NCBI RefSeq assembly: GCF_900115695.1
Contig: NZ_FOXK01000004.1
Span: 248,001-312,000 of the forward strand
Length of the DNA stretch: 64,000 nt
Reading direction: 5' to 3'
DNA from: Ectopseudomonas toyotomiensis
GTDB lineage: Bacteria; Pseudomonadota; Gammaproteobacteria; Pseudomonadales; Pseudomonadaceae
The notes below the pieces were generated by a model, which worked only from the letters and a program-made list of their open reading frames with translations, was not told the origin of the DNA and did no database searches. The position numbers and the translations under genes are program-made. Position 1 is the stretch's first letter, and the number at the start of each line of letters is the position of its first letter. This document shows positions 18,564 through 28,951 of the stretch, one piece after another.

Positions 18564-19969
18564 GCAAACCAACCGTGCAGCAACAATGGCCCATCACTAC
18601 CGACCGGGCGATACGCCCAGCCGCGCTGACCGGCACGGGTTTGCACCACGTAATAGTCGCGGCGCACATCTTCGCCATCCCACCAGCCGGACTCGATGCG
18701 CTCCGGGCCGGAGAGGATGCGCAGCGAGGCTTCACGCAGCGGCTGGGGTTCGCTCAGCAGCCAGCCGGGGCGCGGGCCGCCGGGAGGCAGCAAGGGATTG
18801 GCAGGTTCATTTAGCCAGGCATGCTCGGGGCGGTGATCGGCTCTGGCACCGAGGCCATGCAGAGCCTCATCACCGAGGCGCGCCCTTAGCCGCTCGCGTA
18901 ATTGCTCCCAGGGCTGGTTCTGCTGTGGACGCTCGTCGAACAGTTGCTGATGCTGCGGCGCGAAGGTCGGCAGTTCACGCGCCTCCAGCCGCACGGCCAG
19001 CACCGGGGCTGGTAGCTGCTGATGTTCCAGACGGCCACGTGTCAGCTCGAACAGCATGCCGGGATCACGCTCGGCGCTGAGCAGGCCCACTTGTATCTGC
19101 GTATCGGCACCCGCGCGGTGTTCCAGATGCAGGGTGAAACGCTGCACGCCACTGTCACGACAGGCCAGGTAAGCAGCCAGATCGGCTGTCAGCCGGCGCA
19201 ACGGGAACAGCAGTGCCTGATGCGATTCCACTTCGAAATTCAGCTCGATACGGGTATCGAAAACATTCGCAGGCACGAAGAAATCCAGCGCTAAGGGGCG
19301 CTGGCCAGACAGGGTATCGAGATGACGTAGCACTTCGCCAGGAAAACGCTTGGCCAGGCTGTCACGCGGCAGAGCCAACAGCTGCCGCAACTGCCTGAGC
19401 CCCATGCGATTGAAGGCCGTGGTTAGCGTGGCGGATAGCCCGAGCCGATCCACTGGCAAGGGATCGAGCATCTGCTTGAGCATCCGCTCATCACTTGCCA
19501 TCAACCCATCACCGATATTGACCAGCACTCGGGCTGCTGCCGGATTCGGCGCGACGGCAATACGGTGCTGGAAGGCCAGCGCCGAAAGCTCGGCGCGCAG
19601 GCGTGCTTCGAAACGCGGCCAGGGGCCGAACAGTCCCAAACTGGACTGTACCTCCAGCAACAAGCAGCGCGGATAGTGCAGGCTGACCTGGGCACTGAAC
19701 CCATAGGCCCAGGCAGCCAGAAACTGCTGCCAGCGCTCGATGGCCGCAAGATCGTATTCTGCCGTGGCAAACCCACGTGTCAGCGCCTGCGCTGCAGTCA
19801 GTGACTGACCGGGCTTCAGTCCCAGGGCTCGGGCTGCCGGGTTGACGGCTTGAAGAACGCGCCGTTGTGGCGAGCCGGTAAGCAGCACCAACGGCTCGTC
19901 GGGACTGGCACGGTGGCGCTGCACGCCGTCCATGGCCAGTTGCGGCAACAAGATGCAAGCCCAGAGCAT
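18560..19969 (-). CDS. imuB: ImuB, catalytically dead Y-family polymerase homologue
   Basis: Accessory factor of the mutasome, 469 aa, which bridges DnaE2 with the sliding clamp. It shows the Y-family layout (thumb and little-finger-like regions; [26 protein letters not shown] is the HhH part), but the N-terminal catalytic segment reads [17 protein letters not shown] instead of the usual acidic DxDxF(Y)A motif. It is therefore expected to lack polymerase activity, as in other ImuB proteins. The start ATG 19969 lies 7 bp after the imuA stop. The C-terminal section [21 protein letters not shown] and [17 protein letters not shown] is typical of the family. Confidence 0.93.
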   Translation of the reverse strand: MLWACILLPQLAMDGVQRHRASPDEPLVLLTGSPQRRVLQAVNPAARALGLKPGQSLTAAQALTRGFATAEYDLAAIERWQQFLAAWAYGFSAQVSLHYPRCLLLEVQSSLGLFGPWPRFEARLRAELSALAFQHRIAVAPNPAAARVLVNIGDGLMASDERMLKQMLDPLPVDRLGLSATLTTAFNRMGLRQLRQLLALPRDSLAKRFPGEVLRHLDTLSGQRPLALDFFVPANVFDTRIELNFEVESHQALLFPLRRLTADLAAYLACRDSGVQRFTLHLEHRAGADTQIQVGLLSAERDPGMLFELTRGRLEHQQLPAPVLAVRLEARELPTFAPQHQQLFDERPQQNQPWEQLRERLRARLGDEALHGLGARADHRPEHAWLNEPANPLLPPGGPRPGWLLSEPQPLREASLRILSGPERIESGWWDGEDVRRDYYVVQTRAGQRGWAYRPVGSDGPLLLHGWFA

Positions 19970-19976
19970 GGCAGGC

Positions 19977-20594
19977 TCAATGCCAGGCAAACGCGAGCGG
20001 CTGTGCAGGCGGCAAACCACCACGGCACTTGATCACCCGCAACTGTGCTGGCTGACTGTCGAGCACCAGTCGTAGTGCTGCCGGTGAAGGATTGGCCGCT
20101 TCTGCCTGCGGCCGATAGGCGAAAGCCAGGGTTTGTCCGGTCGCAGCGGCCACCTGCAGACGTCTTAGCGAGCGATCATCGGCCTGGCGTAACCAGCTCA
20201 ACACCGCGCCACAACTCCCCGAACGCAAGCATTGTTCGGCAGCCCACAGGGCATCGCGGCCATCTGCCTGGATGATGCTCAGTTGGCGCAAATCGACGCC
20301 GGCATGAATCCAGGCCTGAGGGTAGGGCAGATGAGGAGGGGAGATTAGCACCACCCGTTCGCCGGAAACCGTCAGCCTGGCAAGGGTCGGCCACAGCAAG
20401 CTCAGCTCGCCGATGCCAGGCGCAGTCGTGAGAATTTCACTGAGTGCAGCCTTAGGCCAGCCGCCACCTGGCAATGCGGCGTCGAGAAACTGATGTCCAG
20501 TTGAGAAATTGGCGCCCGACGGCGATGAAACGACCTGGCCTCGCCATACGCGGCGAGCGTCGATCAACCGGTCAAGCGCGACCACGGATGACAT
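19977..20594 (-). CDS. imuA: ImuA, RecA/SulA-like SOS mutagenesis accessory protein
   Basis: Small RecA-fold accessory protein of 205 aa, first gene of the SOS cassette. It contains GHQFLDAALPGGGWPKAALSEIL near the N-terminus, which resembles the region around the RecA/SulA Walker A without a full GKT motif. The start ATG 20594 lies 18 bp downstream of a near-consensus LexA box, so induction by DNA damage is expected. An earlier in-frame start would run across the LexA box and is rejected. Inferred role: binds RecA filament/ImuB to recruit the mutasome. Confidence 0.92.
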   Translation of the reverse strand: MSSVVALDRLIDARRVWRGQVVSSPSGANFSTGHQFLDAALPGGGWPKAALSEILTTAPGIGELSLLWPTLARLTVSGERVVLISPPHLPYPQAWIHAGVDLRQLSIIQADGRDALWAAEQCLRSGSCGAVLSWLRQADDRSLRRLQVAAATGQTLAFAYRPQAEAANPSPAALRLVLDSQPAQLRVIKCRGGLPPAQPLAFAWH

Positions 20595-20611
20595 GGAGTA
20601 GCAACCAAATA

Positions 20612-20627
20612 CTGTATATGAATACAG
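20612..20627 (-). promoter_or_regulatory. LexA (SOS) box of imuA-imuB-dnaE2
   Basis: CTGTATATGAATACAG matches the CTGTATATATATACAG type of gammaproteobacterial LexA consensus at both CTG/CAG arms and differs only at two central positions. It sits 17-33 bp upstream of the imuA ATG, where it would block the promoter. Confidence 0.93.
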
Positions 20628-21185
20628 TATTATTTGAGCCGACGCATGGGTCAAGAGAATCGCGATAAGGTGCTCAGCCTGGTTACCGAGACGCAGCCGA
20701 GTCAGCCGAATAAATCAGTCCGGAGAATCGTGTCGATCCAGGGAATCGTGATCTACGTACAACCGACTCATACGATCCGTCGTGTTGTGCAGACGCTGAC
20801 TCGAAGCGAACCCATATGGCTTCTCGGAAATTTATCGCTGCGCGCACCTAGGATTGTCGACCGCAAAGCGGAGCTGCAGATGCGGTTGTGAAAGATCTCA
20901 AGGCCCATGGGAGCCCATGGATCAATGGACCATGGGAACGATGAAGCCCGGCGTTTCAAGTGTCTGGGAGCCAACATAGGTAATTCAGTCTGGCCAAATC
21001 GAGAGTAAGAGTTCCCACATTGGATAAACCATAGGTTCGCATAATGTATATTATGTTAAATTACATATTGGCTTGAGTATGCGGTGAACCACTGTGACAG
21101 CTGGTTCGCATCAGGCACGTAACGCGATCCCCGCTCTTTGAGAAATCCTCATGCCTGATGACCGAATTCTTAGTTAAAGGCGCAG
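20628..21185. other. Gene-free terminus region around dif
   Basis: No convincing gene is found; an 85-codon plus-strand frame at 20634-20891 has no family resemblance and overlaps the imuA promoter. The stretch is AT-richer than its neighbours. It contains clustered CCATGG palindromes (20904-20939) and the dif site at 21034-21061. Confidence 0.6.
21034..21061 (+). other. dif: dif chromosome-dimer resolution site (XerCD target)
   Basis: The 28 bp consist of XerC arm GGTTCGCATAA (21034-21044), centre TGTATA (21045-21050) and XerD arm TTATGTTAAAT (21051-21061). As I recall the E. coli dif sequence, only one base differs (the fourth of the XerC arm). The XerD arm and central region are identical. 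This site marks the replication terminus and is where FtsK-activated XerCD resolves chromosome dimers. Its location in a gene-free gap is as expected. Confidence 0.95.
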
Positions 21186-22097
21186 TTACAGGTGGTAATC
21201 GCCTGCGGCCTCCGGCTGATATAGCACTTTCCTGATCTCGATCCGGCGAGTCCGATCAGACACTCGCCAGTCGATGGCGTCGCCCTCCTGATAGCCCAGG
21301 ATGGCGGCGCCGATGTCGGAACACACGGAATGCTTGCCAGCGCTGCTGTCCGCGTCCTCAGGATAGACCAAGGCCACTTCGATCTCTTCGTCATCCAGCT
21401 GCAACAAGGCCCTGGAGTTCATCGTGACGACATTGCACGCCACCTGTTGCGGCTTGACGACGATGGCCCGCTCAAGCTCATGTTCGAGCTCAACAACGGC
21501 CGGGCCTTGCTCGAGCGCGATCAGACATTCGAGCCTGGCCTTGTCGATTTCAGTGATATAGATCCCCGTGGAGTCGCCAACGGCGCCTTCACGTAATAAC
21601 TGGAGGTAGCGCCCCGCCGTCATGGAAAATGACTTCAATGTCGGCGTTTCACTCTCAAGCAGAAAACCGCTGCGTTGAAAGGTTTTCAGCGAGCGCGTGT
21701 TGTCCGGATGGATCTTGGCGATGAGCTTCTCGGCCCGTATGTCGAGGAAGGCCAGTTTCATGCCTTCGCGAATCGTACGTGCACCAAGGTTTTGGCCCCA
21801 TTTGTTGCTGTCTCCGATGGCCAGGACTATCTCGCAATCGCGGCCGGTCTTGATCAGTCGGACAAAGCCTACCGGTTCATCATGTCGGTCGTAAGCCATG
21901 AAAAATCGGCCGCCCCGGTTGAACAGATGGGTCAGGATCGGCAATTGAGTTCGTTCGATGGCTTGCTCGATAGAGCGGGAAACATGACGTGAATCGCTCA
22001 GATAGCAGGTGACGCGCTCATCCTGCAACCACTCCATCAGCGTCAGTGCGTGTGCCCGAGTAATTTCAGGGCACAGCGAAATGAAAGGCTTGTTCAT
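21186..22097 (-). CDS. GNAT acetyltransferase fused to Rnk (GreA/B C-terminal-like) domain
   Basis: Two-domain protein of 303 aa. Residues about 1-165 form a GNAT N-acetyltransferase fold (motif A region NKWGQNLGARTIREG; later AEKLIAKIHPDNTRSLKTFQRSGF). Residues about 175-303 match Rnk, the regulator of nucleoside diphosphate kinase: start ITEIDKARLECLI, core NVVTMNSRALLQL, end YQPEAAGDYHL. Rnk's C-terminal domain resembles the FKBP-like domain of GreA/GreB and can touch RNA polymerase. The acetyl acceptor is unknown. I start at ATG 22097, where the GNAT similarity begins (GTGAAG precedes it). It stands alone next to dif. Confidence 0.85.
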   Translation of the reverse strand: MNKPFISLCPEITRAHALTLMEWLQDERVTCYLSDSRHVSRSIEQAIERTQLPILTHLFNRGGRFFMAYDRHDEPVGFVRLIKTGRDCEIVLAIGDSNKWGQNLGARTIREGMKLAFLDIRAEKLIAKIHPDNTRSLKTFQRSGFLLESETPTLKSFSMTAGRYLQLLREGAVGDSTGIYITEIDKARLECLIALEQGPAVVELEHELERAIVVKPQQVACNVVTMNSRALLQLDDEEIEVALVYPEDADSSAGKHSVCSDIGAAILGYQEGDAIDWRVSDRTRRIEIRKVLYQPEAAGDYHL

Positions 22098-22315
22098 CTT
22101 CACCACACACTTATATGCAAAGAATGAAAGCCCTTCATGGCTATGGCCATGACGGTTCTTTCGGCAACCAGCCACTTTAAGCCATAACGCGAGTAATGCC
22201 GAACCGCCTGCGCGGCACTCAAGCTAATCAAAGCATTCAGCTATCGCCATTGCCGCTTCGCTCAACGGCGACATCCCCTCCACTACTCCACTTGAACCGC
22301 ATCTCACATGGTTTA

Positions 22316-23090
22316 TCAGAGCGCCCTGGCCCAGTCGCGCAGCAAGTATTTCTGTATTTTGCCCGTCGAGGTCTTCGGCAGCTCACGGAACACCACGGTT
22401 TTGGGCAATTTGTAACTGGCCAGTTGCTCGCGGCAAAACCCAATGATGTCCTCCTCCCGAGTGTCCGCACTCCCCTCCTTGAGGGCGATGGACCACGCCC
22501 TTGGGGTTACCGGTGGTGCCGGAGGTGTAGTTGAGCGAGATGGCCTGCCATTCGTCCTCGGGCCACTGCCAGGCGAATTGCGGGTCGCCTTCGGCCAGCA
22601 ATGCTTCGTAGTCCAGGTCGCTGACCGCCTGGCCTTCGCCGTACTCAGGGTCATCGACATCGACCACCAGTGGCGGATGCGCCAGCAAACTCAAGGCCTC
22701 ACGGATCACGCTATGGAACTCGCGATCAGTGATCAACACCTTCGCCTCGCCGTGTTCGAGCATGAAGGCAATCGCCGGCGCATCGAGGCGTACATTCAGC
22801 GTGTTGAGCACCGCGCCAATCATCGGCACGCCAAAGTGCACTTCGAGCATCGCCGGGATGTTGGGCAGCATCACCGCCACCGTATCGCCCTTGCCGATGC
22901 CCCTGCGGCTGAGCGCACTGGCAAGACGTCGGCAACGCTCATAGGTGTCTTGCCAGTTGCGTCTCAAGGAACCGTGGATCACCGCGGGATATTGTCCGTA
23001 AACCGCTGCGGTGCGCTCGATGAAGCTCAGCGGTGAGAGCGCTACGTGGTTAACCGCCAAGGGCGTCAGGCCAGTTTCGAAAATCGACAT
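22316..23090 (-). pseudogene. Acyl-CoA synthetase with large internal deletion and frameshift
   Basis: The N-terminal about 200 codons (from MSIFETGLTPLAVNHVALSP) are a clear AMP-forming acyl-CoA ligase ending in the P-loop SGTTGNPKGVV. Directly after, in another frame, comes the extreme C-terminus (LKEGSADTREEDIIGFCREQL ... ELPKTSTGKIQKYLLRDW, with the catalytic Lys). The middle (about 290 codons, including the core motifs YGxTE and the hinge) is missing and the junction near 22490 is out of frame. A full homologue has about 540 aa. The N-terminal frame would stop at 22383, giving 235 aa without activity. The AGGA ribosome site is still present. The gene probably once served the catabolic cluster upstream by activating the acid product. 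Confidence 0.88.
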
Positions 23091-23185
23091 GAGGTTTTCC
23101 TGCAGGAAGGCCACCCGCCAAGCAGGTAGCCTTCAGTGGCTGATTGTTAGCTCTGATTCAGGTGTTGAAAGGCCTCGCCAGGCTG

Positions 23186-24634
23186 CTAATGAGGCGCTTC
23201 TTCGGCTTTCTGGATAGCCGCGAACTCTTCCTCTGGCGTGCCGGACACCAGGTGGTGGCGGCTGTATAGCGCAAAGTAGGCAATGAAGAGCCCGTAGATT
23301 GCCGCCGTACCCATCATCACTTTCGGGTCTACCAGGAAGCCGGCGACCAAGGCGATCGCCGCCAGGATCAAGGCGAATGACGACGTGACGATGCCACCTG
23401 GCGTGCGATACGGGCGCTGCATGTCCGGGCGACGGATGCGCAGGGAGATGTGCGCCGCCATCATCAGTACGTAGGACAGCGTAGCGCCGAACACCACGAC
23501 CAGGATCAGCAAGTCACCCTGCCCCGTCAGCGACAGACCGAAGCCGATGAACCCCGGTATTACCAACGCGTGGACCGGCGCCTTGTTGCGATTGGTGACC
23601 GACAGCTTGCGTGGCAGGTAGCCCGCTCGCGACAGGGCAAAGATCTGCCGCGAGTAGGCATAGATCACCGAGAAGAAACTGGCGATCAGTCCGGCCAAGC
23701 CAACCAGGTTGACGAACTGGCTCATCCAGGTCGAACCCCCATACACCGCCTCCAGGGCCGCCACCAGTGGATTGCCCGAGTCCATCAGCGCCTCGGCACC
23801 CGCAGCCCCCGGGCCTACCAGTAGGATCAACGCGGCGAAGATGAGCAGTAGCAGCATCGAGCCGATCAAGCCACGTGGCAGGTCGCGCGCGGGGTTCTTG
23901 GTTTCCTCTGCGGCCAGAGCGACACCCTCCACGGCGAGGAAGAACCACATCGCGTAAGGGATTGCGGCCCAGATGCCGACATAGCCGAATGGCAGGAAGC
24001 TGCTGGCACCCTTGGCTTCGCTCGCCGGGATATCGAACAGGTTGGCAATCTCGACGTGCGGAACCATAGCCACGATGAACAGGCCAAGTGCGATGGCCGC
24101 CACTGCAGTAATGACGAACATCACCTTCAGGGCCTCTCCCGCACCGAGCACATGGATACCGATGAACAGCGTGTAGAACGCCAGGTAGATCGGCCAGCCA
24201 CCAACTCCGAACAGTGACTCACAGTAGGCACCGATGAACACCGCGATAGCGGCCGGCGCGATGGCGTACTCGAGCAGGATCGCCGCCCCGGCGAAGAAGC
24301 CGCCCCAGGGCCCGAAGGCCGTGCGGACGAAGCCGTAACCGCCACCTGCGGTGGGAATCATCGAAGACAACTCGGCCATGGAGAAGCACATGCACAGGTA
24401 CATGGCGGCCATCAGCAAGGTGGCGAGGAACATGCCGCCCCACCCGCCCTGGGCCAGGCCGAAGTTCCAGCCGGCAAAGTCACCCGATATGACATAGGCA
24501 ACCCCCAGACCGATAAGCAGCACCCATCCCGCAGCACCTTGTTTCAACTGTCGATTCTGGAAATATTGCGCATCGACATTCTCGGTTTCGACACCGCGCG
24601 CGAGGCTGATTGTTTGTTCTTGTTGAATGGACAT
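23186..24634 (-). CDS. eat: Ethanolamine permease (APC superfamily)
   Basis: Amino acid/polyamine/organocation transporter of 482 aa with about 12 membrane segments. It resembles the ethanolamine permease group: ISGDFAGWNFGLAQGGWGGM in TM1-2, MIPTAGGGYGFVRTAFGPWGG, and MWFFLAVEGVALAAEETKNPARDLPRG. It takes up ethanolamine, or possibly a related amino alcohol, across the inner membrane. The start at 24634 is preceded by AGAGGA at a long spacing; a start at 24652 is possible. It is followed by the decayed acyl-CoA ligase and preceded by exaC (79-bp gap), so these are probably co-transcribed with the PLP enzyme. Confidence 0.85.
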   Translation of the reverse strand: MSIQQEQTISLARGVETENVDAQYFQNRQLKQGAAGWVLLIGLGVAYVISGDFAGWNFGLAQGGWGGMFLATLLMAAMYLCMCFSMAELSSMIPTAGGGYGFVRTAFGPWGGFFAGAAILLEYAIAPAAIAVFIGAYCESLFGVGGWPIYLAFYTLFIGIHVLGAGEALKVMFVITAVAAIALGLFIVAMVPHVEIANLFDIPASEAKGASSFLPFGYVGIWAAIPYAMWFFLAVEGVALAAEETKNPARDLPRGLIGSMLLLLIFAALILLVGPGAAGAEALMDSGNPLVAALEAVYGGSTWMSQFVNLVGLAGLIASFFSVIYAYSRQIFALSRAGYLPRKLSVTNRNKAPVHALVIPGFIGFGLSLTGQGDLLILVVVFGATLSYVLMMAAHISLRIRRPDMQRPYRTPGGIVTSSFALILAAIALVAGFLVDPKVMMGTAAIYGLFIAYFALYSRHHLVSGTPEEEFAAIQKAEEAPH

Positions 24635-24713
24635 AAGTTGGGTCCTCTTCATGTCAGCCGCCATGCACCTGCACGGCGGCGTGAGGCGAATTAGGGAGTG
24701 GCTATGGCAGTAC

Positions 24714-26234
<1,521 letters not shown>

Positions 26235-26289
26235 GGTGCTCTCCGTGACATTGTTGTTGTGATTGTCGGGCGCAGTACCGCTGCGCCGG

Positions 26290-27600
26290 TCAGAGTCGCT
26301 CGAGCACGCGCTCCAAGCTGTTCAGGAAAATCTCTGCATGCTCGCGCTGGAAGACCAGCGGTGGGCGAATCTTGAGGGTATTGACATGTGGACCGGCGGC
26401 GCCGATCAGCACGTGCTCCTCTCGCAGGCCGTTGACCACTTGCGCAGCAGTCGCGGCATCGGGCGCACCCTCCGGGGTCGTGAAGTCGACGCCGAGGTAA
26501 AGCCCCATGCCACGCACATCACCGATGACCGGGTGGCGTACGGCCAGGCGCCGGAGCCCTTCGAGCATGAACTTGCCGGACTCGTGGGCATTGGCGATGA
26601 GGTTTTCCCGCTCGATCACTTCCAGCACCGCCAGGCCGACAGCGGATGAAACCGGGTTGCCGGCAAAGGTGTTGAAATAGCCTGACTCGTTGGCGAAACG
26701 CTGAAGGATTTGCGGCTTGATGGTGATGCCCGCCATTGGGTGGCCATTACCCATCGGTTTGCCCAGGGTGACGATGTCAGGGACCAGGCCATGGCACTGG
26801 AAGCCCCACATATGACGCCCCGAACGCCCATAGCCTGGCTGGACCTCATCGGCGATATACAGGCCGCCAGCCTCTCGAACGGCCTCGACGGCCTCGCGCA
26901 AGAACCCGGACGGTTCGAAGAAAGCGCCATCGCTGGTGAAGAACGAGTCCAGCAGCAGTGCCGCAGGCTTGATGCCGTGGCTGCGCATATCAGCCAGCGC
27001 AGCACGCACATCGGCAGCGAAACGTCGGCCGACTTCCTCGGGGTTTTCCGGGCTATGTATCGGCGCCGCGACCGTACGTACATCAGGGCTCGCTGCGATC
27101 TGCGAAAACTGCGAGGAGGACAGTTCGGCAATGCTGGCGGTGAGTCCGTGGTAGGCGTAGTTCGTAACGATCACGCCGGTGCCGCCGGTATGCTCACGAG
27201 CGATACGCACCGCCAGATCGTTGGCCTCGCTGCCCGTGCAGGTGAACATTACCTGGCTCAGCTCGGCGGGCATGGTGCCCAACAGTTTTTCCGCAAAATC
27301 CAGGATGTTGTCGTCCAGGTAACGAGTGTGCGTATTGAGCAGACGCGCCTGGCGACACAGGGCATCGACGACATGTGGGTGGCAATGCCCGACTGACGGC
27401 ACGTTGTTATAAACGTCCAGGTAGCGCTGCCCCTCGACATCGTGGACCCAGACACCTTCGCCACGCACCAGGTGCAGCGGGTTCTGATAGAACAATTGAT
27501 ACCCAGGGCCGAGCAAACGCCGCCGACGCTCGATCATCTCGCGGGTACGCGGCGAGAGAGAGTTACTGCTTTCCTGTGAAAAAGCGTTGGTTTTCAGCAT
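26290..27600 (-). CDS. Class III PLP enzyme, probable ethanolamine-phosphate phospho-lyase
   Basis: Fold-type I PLP protein of 436 aa. It has the AGXT2L-type motifs [15 protein letters not shown] (about 64-78), PLP-binding Asp251 ([13 protein letters not shown]) and Schiff-base Lys281 ([15 protein letters not shown]). Ordinary omega-aminotransferases share the fold, but VGHCHP and GKPMGNGHP are characteristic of the phospho-lyases that eliminate phosphate and ammonia from phosphoethanolamine or 5-phosphohydroxylysine. The context is decisive: a divergent APH-family kinase, an ethanolamine permease and an acetaldehyde-type dehydrogenase. The substrate assignment is inferred; an aminotransferase remains possible. 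The ATG 27600 is chosen because conserved sequence begins soon after; GAGG lies 12 bases before it. Confidence 0.8.
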   Translation of the reverse strand: MLKTNAFSQESSNSLSPRTREMIERRRRLLGPGYQLFYQNPLHLVRGEGVWVHDVEGQRYLDVYNNVPSVGHCHPHVVDALCRQARLLNTHTRYLDDNILDFAEKLLGTMPAELSQVMFTCTGSEANDLAVRIAREHTGGTGVIVTNYAYHGLTASIAELSSSQFSQIAASPDVRTVAAPIHSPENPEEVGRRFAADVRAALADMRSHGIKPAALLLDSFFTSDGAFFEPSGFLREAVEAVREAGGLYIADEVQPGYGRSGRHMWGFQCHGLVPDIVTLGKPMGNGHPMAGITIKPQILQRFANESGYFNTFAGNPVSSAVGLAVLEVIERENLIANAHESGKFMLEGLRRLAVRHPVIGDVRGMGLYLGVDFTTPEGAPDAATAAQVVNGLREEHVLIGAAGPHVNTLKIRPPLVFQREHAEIFLNSLERVLERL

Positions 27601-27859
27601 GGTGAACGGCCTCGCTAGGCGTGCAAAGAAGTACCGGAAGCGGCATCCAGGCATCAGATGCGTGATGGAAATAGTGCCGCTGGTTTCTTCTCGCGACTTG
27701 ACCTTGGCAGATTCGTTATCTGCGCTGCGGTCAACTTTTCGACTTGAATCTTGTAATTGTCCTCTGCAGTCAGATTCCCCCCTCCCAGGGTCAAGCACAC
27801 CCGCAACAGTCACTCCATCCTGATGCTGACTTTTCCTCAGAACTCGCTGGAGCTGGCAC

Positions 27860-28873
27860 ATGAGCACTGCAAAAGAAGAAGAAATAGGCCTTCAGACCCT
27901 GCAAGATGTGGCGATTCGCACGCTCGCCCTTTGCTACCCGCCCCATGTGCAAGGGCAAGTAACACTGCTGTGTCACTCAGAGAACGCTACATATCGCATC
28001 GACACACCGAGCGGGCATCGTTATGCCTTGCGCGTGCACAAGCATGGCTATCACCAGCGGCCCGATATCGAGAGCGAACTGGACTGGCTGAGCGCTCTGC
28101 AGGCATCAGGCATTCGAGTCCCGCGGCCCGTCATTGGCCTGGATGGGCAGTATGTGCAGAGTGCCGAGATCGGTGCTGGCAAGGAACTCAATCTGGTGCT
28201 GTTCAACTGGGTCGGCGGGGCCGAGCCCACCGCAGATGTCGACGTCAGTGCCTTCATGCGGCTGGGCGCCATTACCGCAAAGCTGCATCAGCACAGCCGG
28301 CAATGGCAGCGTCCTGCCGACTTTCGCCGGATTGTCTGGAATCACCAAAGCATGGTCGGCCCCGAGGGGCACTGGGGCAATTGGCGAAATGCGGTCAATC
28401 TGGACAGCAGCGCGTTTGGTTTGATCGAGGAGGTGTTACAGCGCGTGGAGAGCGAGTTGGCGAGCTATGGGCAGGACGCCAAGCGTTACGGTTTGATTCA
28501 TGCCGATCTGCGTTTGGCCAATTTGCTGGTCGATCATGAGCACACGCACGTTATCGATTTCGATGACTGCGGTTTTGGCTGGTACATGCATGACCTGGCT
28601 TCAGCCCTGAGCTTCTACGAGCATCATGATCGACTGAATGACTGGATCGAACATTGGCTGGCCGGTTATGCGGCGGTTAGTCGTTTGACGGCGTACGACA
28701 TCGCCATGATCCCGACCTTTATCATCCAGCGACGCATCCAGCTTCTGGCCTGGACCGGAACCCATGCTGACACCCAACAAGTCCGCAACCTGGGGGCGAA
28801 CTGGGCGAAACAAAGCGTTGATTTATGCCGGCAATATTTGAACGATGGACTCGCCCAGGTCGCACTTCGATGA
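27860..28873 (+). CDS. APH/choline-kinase-like kinase, probable amino-alcohol kinase
   Basis: Phosphotransferase of 337 aa in the aminoglycoside phosphotransferase/hydroxylysine kinase family. The nucleotide-binding N-lobe is about 30-120. The Brenner motif is YGLIHADLRLANLL (catalytic Asp216, Asn221) and the metal-binding DFD motif is VIDFDDCGFGW (Asp233). It is divergent from the phospho-lyase-like gene with a 259-bp shared promoter region. Together they resemble the kinase/phospho-lyase pairs HYKK-PHYKPL and ethanolamine kinase-ETNPPL. Proposed role: ATP-dependent phosphorylation of ethanolamine or 1-amino-2-propanol. GGAG lies about 12 bases before the ATG. The substrate is unproven, and homoserine-kinase-type enzymes share this fold. 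Confidence 0.8.
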   Translation: MSTAKEEEIGLQTLQDVAIRTLALCYPPHVQGQVTLLCHSENATYRIDTPSGHRYALRVHKHGYHQRPDIESELDWLSALQASGIRVPRPVIGLDGQYVQSAEIGAGKELNLVLFNWVGGAEPTADVDVSAFMRLGAITAKLHQHSRQWQRPADFRRIVWNHQSMVGPEGHWGNWRNAVNLDSSAFGLIEEVLQRVESELASYGQDAKRYGLIHADLRLANLLVDHEHTHVIDFDDCGFGWYMHDLASALSFYEHHDRLNDWIEHWLAGYAAVSRLTAYDIAMIPTFIIQRRIQLLAWTGTHADTQQVRNLGANWAKQSVDLCRQYLNDGLAQVALR

Positions 28874-28951
28874 TGCCCCATGAACGAAATTCGGACACTT
28901 TCAAGAAATAGCGCTTTGGCGGCGGCATCGAGTCCTGAGATGCCGACCGAA

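Noticed and set aside
20634..20891. 85-codon plus-strand frame upstream of dif
   Set aside because: Overlaps the imuA promoter region, shows no similarity, and has no ribosome site.
20904..20939. Clustered CCATGG palindromes as a phage attachment site
   Set aside because: No integrase, tRNA or direct-repeat partner is present; the functional site nearby is dif.
22383..23090. Reading the acyl-CoA ligase fragment as an intact small gene
   Set aside because: The frame stops just after the P-loop while the true C-terminus continues in another frame; it is a deletion derivative.
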